64,000 bases of DNA, from the NCBI GenBank assembly GCA_025612375.1, contig JAAXKN010000005.1:146283-210282 (forward strand), given 5' to 3'. Made by a program: the position numbers and the translations under genes. Every line of letters starts with the position of its first letter. The stretch's first letter is position 1. The notes beneath the pieces are model-generated. The model did no database searches. It was not told the origin of the DNA and saw nothing but the letters and a program-made list of their open reading frames with translations. This document shows, piece after piece, positions 9,241 through 16,764 of this stretch. Origin of the DNA: Ignavibacteria bacterium (lineage in GTDB: Bacteria; Bacteroidota; Ignavibacteria; Ignavibacteriales; SURF-24).

Positions 9241-9258
9241 GTGCAAATTATTATGCAC
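9241..9258. promoter_or_regulatory. GTGCA...TGCAC inverted repeat upstream of flgB
   Basis: Arms GTGCA and TGCAC are separated by 8 bases, about 70 bp upstream of the sigma-54 type element of flgB. The same half-site occurs in the larger inverted repeat at 9304-9325. This is a candidate binding site for the sigma-54 activator; the role is inferred from position. Confidence 0.4.
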
Positions 9259-9303
9259 TATTTTTGATACCGGATTTTTGCCCTCTCATTCCGGAGCGGT
9301 TTT

Positions 9304-9325
9304 TCAGGTGCAAAGCTGCACCTGA
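9304..9325. repeat. Perfect 9-bp inverted repeat (TCAGGTGCA / TGCACCTGA), 4-base spacer
   Basis: The arms are exact reverse complements around AAGC. It sits about 130 bp upstream of the flgB sigma-54 type element and about 47 bp upstream of the che sigma-28 type promoter, in the divergent gap. It could be a protein-binding site (shared GTGCA half-site with 9241-9258) or, read on the plus strand, a hairpin followed after 7 bases by a T run. Confidence 0.5.
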
Positions 9326-9371
9326 GAGTAAGTTTTTTTTGCTATCTATATTATAAACTGTTAATTTTGCC

Positions 9372-9398
9372 TAAATTTCGTAACATATTTTCCGATAA
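9372..9398 (+). promoter_or_regulatory. Sigma-28 (FliA) type promoter of the chemotaxis operon
   Basis: TAAATTTC-N11-TCCGATAA is a near-consensus sigma-28 promoter (TAAAGTTT-N11-GCCGATAA). It lies about 118 bp before the first possible start of the HEAT-repeat gene that opens the che operon. The rest of the 388-bp gap between flgB and that gene holds the flgB promoter and the two inverted repeats listed separately. Confidence 0.85.
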
Positions 9399-9515
9399 TG
9401 GACTAGGGGAAGTTTATTTATCCGGCTTTTATCTGCGGCTTGTCTGAAACCTTCAAAGTTTTAGGAATTAAAGTCCAAACCAGATTAGTAAACAAATGCA
9501 GAGTTACAAATCACT

Positions 9516-10946
9516 TTGTCTATTGAAAAGGCTACTCCAAGAATGAATAATTTTAGTTACCTGAGTGAAAATGAGCTCAGAATGCTGAGTTCACAAAATC
9601 CTTCGGAAAGAAGGATGGCAGTTGAAGACCTCATTAGTAAGGAGCTTGATGAAGAGGGGATTAAGATTTTAAGCAATATGCTCCTGGATCCTGATAAGGG
9701 CGTGAGGGATTCCGCATCATTCACCTTAATATTTAATGCCAACCCCCTGATCCCCAAGTATGTCGTTCCTTTTATTTCTTCAGCCGATATCGCCTTAAGA
9801 AATATGGCCGGGGAAATCCTCTTAAGAATAAAAGACGGCAGCCTGGATGCAATGACAGAATACCTGCAGGAAGCAAACGACGACGACCAGAAATTTTTAA
9901 TCGATATAATGGGCTTAATCGGCAGCCCTAAGCCGGTGCCGGCAATTCTTCAGGTGCTGCATTCAAGCGCCAACGACAACGTTATTCTTTCATGCGTTGA
10001 GGCTTTGGGTAACATTGGATATTCCGAGGCAATTCCTGATTTAATCAATTTTTATGAAAGCAACGAACTCTATAAGCCCACAATTGCCGAAGCGCTGGGG
10101 AAAATGAATTCCAGCGAGGCTCTGGATTTTATACTGTCGAAATATCCGGTTGAAGACCCCCTTACAAAGTTTTCAATTATAGAAAGCCTGGGACACCTGG
10201 GAGGAGAGACAACATTTTATTTCCTGCTCTCCGAATTAAGAAAGATTACAGGACCCCTCATATGGCCCGTAATCGGGTCCCTTTATGAGCTGAAGGAAAA
10301 GTTCAATCTGGAACTTCCCTTCGATGAAAACATTAAGAACTCTATTGTTTATACACTGACAGACGCAGAACCAAGATACAAGAAGGCCGCAGCAAGCCTT
10401 ATTACCATCTTTGACGATAAAGAAATAATGGATACGCTTATTCGAATCTATGGCCAGGACGCCGAGATCGACCAGAGCATCAGGCCCGCTTTCTATAAAT
10501 ACGCAAGACTTTTATATTCCAAGCTCCCGGATGCCATAAGGCACAGCCCCTCAAACCTGACCAGCCTGCTTTGGCTCCTTAAGGACTTAACAGAATCTGA
10601 TTCTGCCTCAACGCTCAATTCGCTGGGCGAACTTGAAAGACGCAGCCTCAGCGATTCGGTTGCACTCTGCCTTTCCAACCCGGATGAGGAGGCAAGAAAA
10701 ACAGCAATTGAACTGCTGTTTTTAATTAATGTGGACTATGCACTGCTTTTTATAGATTCAATGATTGAGGACGACAATATCTGGAACAGGCTGAAAGTTC
10801 TCGAAATGACAGAAAATATTTTTACCCCGAAAGTTAATCAAATGTTAAAGACTATGGCACAGGACCAGGAAGTGATGATAAGAGAACGTGCCGCATGGAT
10901 TTTAGCTCAGCGGGGTGTAACTGATTCAACAACTAAGACCGAATAG
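9516..10946 (+). CDS. HEAT-repeat protein heading the chemotaxis operon
   Basis: The product has up to 476 residues and is wholly alpha-helical, made of roughly a dozen HEAT-like helix pairs (for example DPDKGVRDSASFTLIF, NVILSCVEALGNIGYSEAIP, EEARKTAIELLFLIN, VMIRERAAWILAQRG). There is no signal peptide or membrane segment, so it should act in the cytoplasm as a protein-binding scaffold. The first in-frame start is TTG at 9516; an ATG at 9543 is an alternative and neither has a clear ribosome-binding site. It is followed 4 bp later by cheR and preceded by a sigma-28 type promoter, so a role in chemosensory array assembly or adaptation is likely, but no partner can be read from the sequence. 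Confidence 0.85.
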   Translation: MSIEKATPRMNNFSYLSENELRMLSSQNPSERRMAVEDLISKELDEEGIKILSNMLLDPDKGVRDSASFTLIFNANPLIPKYVVPFISSADIALRNMAGEILLRIKDGSLDAMTEYLQEANDDDQKFLIDIMGLIGSPKPVPAILQVLHSSANDNVILSCVEALGNIGYSEAIPDLINFYESNELYKPTIAEALGKMNSSEALDFILSKYPVEDPLTKFSIIESLGHLGGETTFYFLLSELRKITGPLIWPVIGSLYELKEKFNLELPFDENIKNSIVYTLTDAEPRYKKAAASLITIFDDKEIMDTLIRIYGQDAEIDQSIRPAFYKYARLLYSKLPDAIRHSPSNLTSLLWLLKDLTESDSASTLNSLGELERRSLSDSVALCLSNPDEEARKTAIELLFLINVDYALLFIDSMIEDDNIWNRLKVLEMTENIFTPKVNQMLKTMAQDQEVMIRERAAWILAQRGVTDSTTKTE

Positions 10947-10950
10947 ATTT

Positions 10951-11859
10951 ATGAGCAATCCTTCCAATGCGGACTTAAATAACTTTCTGCAGCAGAACGG
11001 AAGTCTGGGTTTCCCGAGAAATACCATCGCACTGCCCGACAAGTCCTTCGAAAACTGGAGAAAATACATATACGATCTATGCGGGATTTATTTCCAGGAT
11101 AACAAGAAGTATCTGCTGGAGAGCCGGCTTCAGAAAAGGATTGGCTTCTTAGGACTCGATTCCTTCGACGCTTATCTCGATTTTGTGAAATATCACCCGG
11201 ACCGTCTAAGTGAACAGAGATATCTTTTTGAAGCCATTACAATTAACGAAACATTCTTCTTCAGAAATCAGCCTCAGCTCGACGTCCTGGTTACTTCTGT
11301 AATTCCCGACTTGCTCAGCTCGCAGAAAAAGTTCGGGCGGAACAAGATCCGGATCTGGAGCGCTGCATCTTCATCGGGCGAAGAGGCATATTCGCTTGCA
11401 ATAACGCTGACCGACCTCGTTAAACCGCGCTACCCGATGCTGGATTTTGAAATTGTCGGGACCGACATTAATCAGGCCATGATTGACACTGCAAGGAAAG
11501 GCACCTACAGGGATTATTCCATCAGGAATACCCCGCCTTATTACCTGAAAAAATATTTCAAAACCTATGGCAGCAATTACGAGGTCGACCCGGCGATAAA
11601 AAGCATGGTTTCTTTCAGGCTGATGAATCTTTATGACGACCTCAGTATGAAGAGTATGCTTAATTTTGACATTATTTACTGTGCCAACGTACTGATCTAT
11701 TTTGACGTAAGATCTAAGGTCAAGGTTGTTTCACATTTATATAACTCCCTGAACAAAGGCGGATACCTGTTTATAGGATATTCCGAGACCCTGCATGGAA
11801 TATCAAAAGCATTTAAGCTGATCAGCTATCCCAAAACAATAGGTTATAAGAAGGAGTAA
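10951..11859 (+). CDS. cheR: Chemotaxis methyltransferase CheR
   Basis: The product is 302 residues and methylates receptor glutamates with S-adenosylmethionine. An N-terminal helical domain (about 30-110, including TINETFFFRN) is followed by the Rossmann-type methyltransferase domain with IWSAASSSGEEAYSLA (SAM-binding loop), DFEIVGTDIN and FDIIYCANVLIYF. The length is typical. It starts 4 bp after the HEAT-repeat gene and is followed by two cheY genes, so adaptation enzymes and response regulators are co-transcribed. Confidence 0.96.
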   Translation: MSNPSNADLNNFLQQNGSLGFPRNTIALPDKSFENWRKYIYDLCGIYFQDNKKYLLESRLQKRIGFLGLDSFDAYLDFVKYHPDRLSEQRYLFEAITINETFFFRNQPQLDVLVTSVIPDLLSSQKKFGRNKIRIWSAASSSGEEAYSLAITLTDLVKPRYPMLDFEIVGTDINQAMIDTARKGTYRDYSIRNTPPYYLKKYFKTYGSNYEVDPAIKSMVSFRLMNLYDDLSMKSMLNFDIIYCANVLIYFDVRSKVKVVSHLYNSLNKGGYLFIGYSETLHGISKAFKLISYPKTIGYKKE

Positions 11860-11869
11860 TAAAGATAAA

Positions 11870-12235
11870 ATGAAAAAGGTCATCTTAATAGCTGATGATT
11901 CCCCCACGATAAGGAAGTTTGTTTCCTTTTCGCTTACCATGCACGGCTTCGAAGTGGTTTCGGCATGCGACGGCATGGAGGCCATGGAAAAACTTCCTGC
12001 ACATAAAATTGATCTTGTAATAACAGATCTTAATATGCCGAACCTGGACGGCTTTGAACTCATCAAGACCATAAGGGGAAACGAGGAATACAAGGATATT
12101 CCTATTATCATACTTTCCTCACTTTCGGGGAGCGAAGATGTTGAAAAAGGTATGAGCTACGGCGCCAGTTCCTATCTGGTAAAGCCGTTTGACCCAAAAA
12201 GAATTCATTATGAAGTATCTAAATATCTAAACTAG
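11870..12235 (+). CDS. CheY-like single-domain response regulator (first copy)
   Basis: This is a 121-residue stand-alone receiver. Acidic residues sit at D9-D10, the predicted phospho-acceptor is D53 (VITDLNMPNLDG), followed by the Ser/Thr position in ILSS and the conserved Lys in LVKPF. It has no output domain. It lies 10 bp after cheR and 10 bp before the second cheY. The second copy is closer to classical CheY, so this one may be a phosphate sink or serve the array in another way; that division of labour is inference. Confidence 0.93.
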   Translation: MKKVILIADDSPTIRKFVSFSLTMHGFEVVSACDGMEAMEKLPAHKIDLVITDLNMPNLDGFELIKTIRGNEEYKDIPIIILSSLSGSEDVEKGMSYGASSYLVKPFDPKRIHYEVSKYLN

Positions 12236-12245
12236 AGGTATAAAT

Positions 12246-12626
12246 ATGTCCTTAAAATTTCTTGTCGTCGACGATTCCGTTACCATGCGCCGCATAGTTG
12301 CCAATTCCCTTAAGAATTTAGGCTATGACAATATAGTTGAAGCTGTTGACGGGAAAGATGCGTTGGCAAAACTGGCCGCCGATGCGGAAATAAATTTTGT
12401 AATCACCGACTGGAATATGCCGGAACTGACCGGCCTGGAACTCACCAAGGCAATCAGGGCAGATGACAAATACACAAAACTGCCGATACTTATGGTAACC
12501 ACGCGCGGAGTAAAAGAAGATATCATCGAGGCCCTGCAGGCCAAGGTGTCAAACTATGTAATTAAGCCTTTTACCCCTCAGATCCTGAAAGAGAAAATAG
12601 ACCAAATTCTTGCTAACGTTCAATAG
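12246..12626 (+). CDS. cheY: Chemotaxis response regulator CheY
   Basis: The product is 126 residues with D9-D10, phospho-acceptor D55 in VITDWNMPELTGLEL (the ITDWNMP signature of motor-binding CheY), T in MVTTRG and Lys in VIKPF. CheY-P binds FliM and switches motor rotation. It is followed 8 bp later by a CheZ-like phosphatase, which supports this copy as the motor-directed regulator. Confidence 0.95.
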   Translation: MSLKFLVVDDSVTMRRIVANSLKNLGYDNIVEAVDGKDALAKLAADAEINFVITDWNMPELTGLELTKAIRADDKYTKLPILMVTTRGVKEDIIEALQAKVSNYVIKPFTPQILKEKIDQILANVQ

Positions 12627-12634
12627 GAATCATC

Positions 12635-13408
12635 ATGAAAAACTTAAATATGTCCCAGTTATTTGATAAACTTAACGATGTGAAAGTCCTCTTCCAGTAC
12701 GGACAGAAGGTTGTTCCTGTTCTGCAGAGCCTGGTGGATTTCATGCAGGAAACTGTCCCCCTTCTGGAAAATATAAATCATTCTATTGCAGACTCAACAG
12801 CTAAGATACCTAAGGCCTCCGATCAGATTAATAACGTTACAAACGCTACTGAACTGGCAACTACAGAGATACTTGACCTTGTAGACGCAATTTCTAGTAA
12901 TGTCTATAAAATTGAAAGCAAGCTTCAGGCAATAAATGAAGCCGAAGCCAAAAAGGATGAAATATTTGAAAAACTAAAGAACCTCCTTTCAGGAAATTCT
13001 GATGCAGGCAAGCTCCTTGAAGAATATTCAGCAATAGAATCGACAAAGAAAAATATCGAAGAAATTACCACTATGTTCCCGAAAATCAAGGACGATTCCT
13101 ATAATATCACCCTGTCACTACAGGTTCAGGATATTACATCTCAGCAGCTGGCTGCCGTAGATCACCTGATAGACTCCGTTCAGGAAAAGCTGGCTTCTTT
13201 AATACAGGATATTGACGACACACAGATTGAGGAATTTAATTCCGCTGCTGCGGCCCCTTCCTCTGGAAGCGGCATTCAGGCTCCTCAGGGCGCAACCTTT
13301 GACCCTAATGCCAGCTATAACAAAAACGACAACCGCCAGGATATGGTTGACGCTGTAATTAATATGGAAAAAGCTTCTCAGGCTGAAATAGATAAATTGT
13401 TCTCCTGA
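12635..13408 (+). CDS. cheZ: CheZ-type CheY-P phosphatase
   Basis: The product is 257 residues and mostly helical. The segment SLQVQDITSQQ places D166 and Q170 like the catalytic D-x-x-x-Q of CheZ, in which the glutamine positions the attacking water on CheY-P. After a flexible Ala/Ser/Gly/Pro-rich linker (about 203-230), the protein ends SQAEIDKLFS, which corresponds to the CheZ C-terminal CheY-binding helix and also resembles the FliM N-terminal CheY-P-binding peptide. The gene directly follows cheY. The N-terminal half is only distantly CheZ-like, but the catalytic and terminal motifs make the call good. Confidence 0.85.
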   Translation: MKNLNMSQLFDKLNDVKVLFQYGQKVVPVLQSLVDFMQETVPLLENINHSIADSTAKIPKASDQINNVTNATELATTEILDLVDAISSNVYKIESKLQAINEAEAKKDEIFEKLKNLLSGNSDAGKLLEEYSAIESTKKNIEEITTMFPKIKDDSYNITLSLQVQDITSQQLAAVDHLIDSVQEKLASLIQDIDDTQIEEFNSAAAAPSSGSGIQAPQGATFDPNASYNKNDNRQDMVDAVINMEKASQAEIDKLFS

Positions 13409-13428
13409 AAGTAAAGCCAGCTATAAAA

Positions 13429-13446
13429 AAACTGCGGGCGCAGTTT
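13429..13446 (+). terminator. Hairpin between cheZ and cheA, possible attenuator
   Basis: AAACTGC and GCAGTTT form a 7-bp stem with a 4-base loop, followed by an A/T-rich stretch. A second weaker pair (AGGCG ... CGCCT, then TTTATTTT) follows at about 13462-13489. Both lie in the 122-bp gap between cheZ and cheA, the widest gap in the operon, and may lower read-through. No promoter was recognised in this gap. Confidence 0.4.
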
Positions 13447-13530
13447 ATTGTATCTTTCTATCAGGCGGAACTTGTTTTCGCCTTTTATTTTACTTTAATT
13501 TGAAAATTAATTTTCACAAAGATTATAATT

Positions 13531-15333
13531 ATGGAATCAGATTTACTTTCTTCAATGCTGAATGATCCTGAAATGCAGGAGATTTTCGACAGTTTTATTG
13601 TTGAGACAAAGGAAATTCTTGAAAAGCTGGACCTTGAATTGGTTGAAATTGAAAAAACACCGGATGACAGGGATCTTCTGAATTCCATCTTCAGGTCGTT
13701 TCATACAGTGAAGGGTACCTCCGGCTTTCTGGGACTCGAAAAGCTTACAATGGTTACACACAGGGCCGAGGATATTCTTAATAAACTCAGGAAAGGTGAA
13801 GCCCATCTCAACGACGACCTGATGGACGGTATACTGGGCGCATTCGACAGAATTAAGGATCTTCTTGAGACAATTGAAACCAACCACAATGAAAACATTG
13901 AGATTGATGACATCATAAAACAGCTTGAAGTCCTGTATAAAGAGCTTGAAACCGGCAAAAAAGCAGAACCCACAGCTCCAAAGCCGAAAGCTGCCGAAGA
14001 AGAAAAAAGCAGCACACCTGAGCCTCAGAAGGCTGAGGCCCCCAAAGCTGCCCCGGCAGAAACAGCCATCCACGCAAAAGAAGAAGAACCTTCAACCGAG
14101 ACAGCTGCCGTAAAAGCCGCAGGCACACGCCAGCAGACAGATAATACAATTCGTGTTGACGTTGAAAGACTGGACGACCTGCTTAATATTGTCTCTGAAC
14201 TGGTCTTGGGACGAAACCGTCTTACCCAGGTTAATGCCGAAGTGGCTCTTGAATATGAAGGCACCAAGCTGGCACGTGATATGGCTGAGGCTTCTAAGCA
14301 GATTGACCTTATGACCACAGAGCTGCAGCTTGCTGTTATGAAAACCAGAATGATTAAAATAGGGAAGGTCTTTAACCGCTTCCCCCGCCTTGTAAGAGAC
14401 CTTGCAAAAGAAACTAAAAAGGATATACAGCTTGTAATAAACGGCGAGGAAACAGAGCTTGATAAGACCCTCATTGAGGAGATCAACGATCCTTTGGTGC
14501 ACCTTGTAAGAAATGCGGTGGACCACGGTGTTGAATCCCCCGAGGTTAGGCTCCAGAAAGGAAAAGACCCCAAAGGAACGGTCACTCTTTCAGCCGAGCA
14601 TGAAGGCAACAACATCATTATAACAATTGAAGATGACGGAAAAGGCATTAATACTGAAGTCCTGAAGGAAAAGGCCGTAAGCAAGGGTCTTATTACGAGG
14701 GAAAGGGCAAATGAACTTTCGCGCCAGGAGGCTTATAACCTCATTTTTATTCCCGGGTTTTCAACTACTGAAGTCGTTTCAAACATCTCGGGCCGCGGCG
14801 TCGGAATGGATGTGGTTAAAACAAACGTTGCAAAGCTCCGGGGCCTCATAAATATTGAATCGGAAGTTGACCGCGGAACAAAAATAATTATAAAGCTCCC
14901 CCTTACACTGGCTATCATACAGGGACTGCTTGTAAAGGTCGATTCGGAAACCGTTGTAATTCCGCTCAACTCAGTTGTTGAGGTAGTGAGGGTTTCAAAC
15001 GAAGAGATTAAATCAATTAACCAGAATGAAGTTATAAGGATAAGAGACAGCGTACTGCCCTTAATCAGGATAGACAAGCTTCTTTACGACGACACTCAGG
15101 CGGCTTCAGAAAGCAAGTGGCAGTATGTAGTTGTGGTAGGAATTGCAGAAAAAAGATTCGGCCTAAGAGTTGATGAACTGGTTGGACAGAAAGAAGTAGT
15201 TATAAAATCGCTAGGAAACTATCTCGGTAATATCCAGGGCATCGCGGGATCGACAATCATGGGAGACGGAAAGGTTGTTATGATCGTTGACGTCGGTGAG
15301 TTAATAAATAATTTGACGGATGAAAATTGTTAA
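13531..15333 (+). CDS. cheA: Chemotaxis histidine kinase CheA
   Basis: The product is 600 residues. The HPt domain carries the phosphorylated H58 (FRSFHTVKG). A roughly 70-residue Ala/Pro/Glu/Lys linker (about 135-205) stands where many CheA proteins have the P2 CheY-binding domain, which is not seen here. Next come the dimerisation domain, the ATP-binding domain (LVRNAVDHGVE, DDGKGI, SGRGVGMDVVK) and a C-terminal CheW-like domain. It phosphorylates CheY and CheB in response to receptor state. cheB overlaps its end by 7 bp. No cheW gene is in the window. Confidence 0.97.
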   Translation: MESDLLSSMLNDPEMQEIFDSFIVETKEILEKLDLELVEIEKTPDDRDLLNSIFRSFHTVKGTSGFLGLEKLTMVTHRAEDILNKLRKGEAHLNDDLMDGILGAFDRIKDLLETIETNHNENIEIDDIIKQLEVLYKELETGKKAEPTAPKPKAAEEEKSSTPEPQKAEAPKAAPAETAIHAKEEEPSTETAAVKAAGTRQQTDNTIRVDVERLDDLLNIVSELVLGRNRLTQVNAEVALEYEGTKLARDMAEASKQIDLMTTELQLAVMKTRMIKIGKVFNRFPRLVRDLAKETKKDIQLVINGEETELDKTLIEEINDPLVHLVRNAVDHGVESPEVRLQKGKDPKGTVTLSAEHEGNNIIITIEDDGKGINTEVLKEKAVSKGLITRERANELSRQEAYNLIFIPGFSTTEVVSNISGRGVGMDVVKTNVAKLRGLINIESEVDRGTKIIIKLPLTLAIIQGLLVKVDSETVVIPLNSVVEVVRVSNEEIKSINQNEVIRIRDSVLPLIRIDKLLYDDTQAASESKWQYVVVVGIAEKRFGLRVDELVGQKEVVIKSLGNYLGNIQGIAGSTIMGDGKVVMIVDVGELINNLTDENC

Positions 15334-16403
15334 ATAAAATCAGAGCTGTAGTAGTAGACGACTCGGCATTTATGCGGAAATCGCTTTCCATAATGCTGGA
15401 GTCGGACGGCGATATTGAAGTAATAGGAACAGCACGCGACGGCCTGGACGGGCTTAACCTGATTAAGGAAAAAAGGCCTGATATTGTTACGCTGGATATT
15501 GAAATGCCGAGGATGGACGGCCTTACCGCCCTGGGAAAAATAATGGCAGAATGCCCGACTTCGGTTATAATGGTCAGTTCTATTACAACCGAGGGTGCAG
15601 AGGCAACATTAAAGGCCCTGGAGCTTGGAGCAGTGGACTTCATCCCCAAGGAGCTTTCTTATGTAAGCGTTAACATTGTAAAAATAAAGGAAGACCTTAT
15701 TAGAAAGGTAAAAGAGATTGTAAGGCAGAAGTCGGTACAAATGAGGCTGAGAAGAATACAAAACTTTTCACCCTCCGAAAGCCGTCCGGCTCAAAGCCTG
15801 AACGCCCCCTTAAGGTCTCTTCCACGGGCGGGCTACAGGGCAATTGCCCTCGGAGTTTCAACGGGCGGTCCGATGTCGCTCCAGAAAGTTGTACCCGAGC
15901 TCTCAAAGAATATAAACTGCCCGATGTTTATTGTGCAGCACATGCCGCCGAAGTTTACAAAGTCGCTTGCAGACAGGTTAAACTCAATGAGCAACCTGGA
16001 AGTAAAGGAAGCCGAGCACAATGAAACTGTAAAAAACGGGACCGTTTATCTGGCACCGGGAGGCTTTCATATGACGGCAAAGAAAACCGCTACAGGAAGC
16101 GTTGTAATAGACATTTCGGAGGCTCCAGCTACAACTCTTCACCGCCCTTCGGTAGATGTGATGATGAGTTCTGTCCTGAAGGTCTACGGCAAAAGCACAC
16201 TTGGAATAATTATGACCGGTATGGGCAAGGACGGCTTTGAGGCAATTAAAGAGCTGAAGACCATGGGCGGATACACAGTGGCACAGGATGAACAAAGCTG
16301 CGTTGTTTACGGTATGCCGAAGGCTGTTGTTGATGCCGGATATGCCGACGTAATAGCGCCTTTGGAGAAAATTGCAGAAATAGTAAATAAGGCAGTTGTT
16401 TAA
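15327..16403 (+). CDS. cheB: Protein-glutamate methylesterase CheB
   Basis: The product is 358 residues with an N-terminal receiver (phospho-acceptor D57 in TLDIEMPRMDG), a linker at about 125-165, and the C-terminal methylesterase domain with catalytic Ser (ALGVSTGGPMSL), His (IVQHMPPKFT) and Asp (MTGMGKDGFEA). The start is TTG at 15327, within the last codons of cheA, so translation is probably coupled. It removes methyl groups added by CheR and may deamidate receptors. Confidence 0.96.
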   Translation: MLNKIRAVVVDDSAFMRKSLSIMLESDGDIEVIGTARDGLDGLNLIKEKRPDIVTLDIEMPRMDGLTALGKIMAECPTSVIMVSSITTEGAEATLKALELGAVDFIPKELSYVSVNIVKIKEDLIRKVKEIVRQKSVQMRLRRIQNFSPSESRPAQSLNAPLRSLPRAGYRAIALGVSTGGPMSLQKVVPELSKNINCPMFIVQHMPPKFTKSLADRLNSMSNLEVKEAEHNETVKNGTVYLAPGGFHMTAKKTATGSVVIDISEAPATTLHRPSVDVMMSSVLKVYGKSTLGIIMTGMGKDGFEAIKELKTMGGYTVAQDEQSCVVYGMPKAVVDAGYADVIAPLEKIAEIVNKAVV

Positions 16404-16433
16404 TAAATTGATAATAATTGAACGAAGGAAGAT

Positions 16434-16679
16434 ATGAGCAAAGATGATTTTGAAGATTACGTTTTTAATGAGATTTCTTACGTGCCCAAAAAATCAAGAA
16501 ATCTGATCAAGGGAAGTGAGGCAAAGATCTCGGGCAACGTTAAGGTTTCTGTTGAAGAAGACAGCCACGACGGAGTGAAAATAATTCTGAAAAAAGATAA
16601 AAACGAAAATATTAAAGAGATAAAATTTGTCTGCACGTGCGGACAGACAAAATCCATTCTGCTGGATTACTCTGAATAA
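16434..16679 (+). CDS. Unrecognised 81-residue protein ending the che operon
   Basis: This small acidic protein starts MSKDDFEDYVFNEISYV and ends with a beta-strand-like segment carrying two close cysteines (FVCTCGQTKSILLDYSE). It has no signal peptide. It follows cheB by 30 bp and precedes the operon terminator at 16704-16740, so it is the last gene of the sigma-28 transcript. The two cysteines could bind a metal only in an oligomer or with another protein. No family was recognised. Confidence 0.7.
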   Translation: MSKDDFEDYVFNEISYVPKKSRNLIKGSEAKISGNVKVSVEEDSHDGVKIILKKDKNENIKEIKFVCTCGQTKSILLDYSE

Positions 16680-16703
16680 CTTAAAATATAATGGTGAATA
16701 AAG

Positions 16704-16740
16704 AAAAAGCGCTTCAGCAAAGATTGCAGAAGCGCTTTTT
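16704..16740. terminator. Terminator between the che operon and mcp
   Basis: AAAAAGCGCTTC and GAAGCGCTTTTT form a 12-bp stem around a 13-base loop, with T runs on both strands. It lies between the convergent 81-residue gene (plus) and the chemoreceptor gene (minus) and should end both transcripts. Confidence 0.9.
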
Positions 16741-16764
16741 TTATGACTTAAATGAGCTTGTCAC

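Noticed and set aside
9241..9258. This dyad as a sigma-54 promoter itself
   Set aside because: The minus strand has a TTTGCA but lacks the GG of the -24 element at the right spacing.
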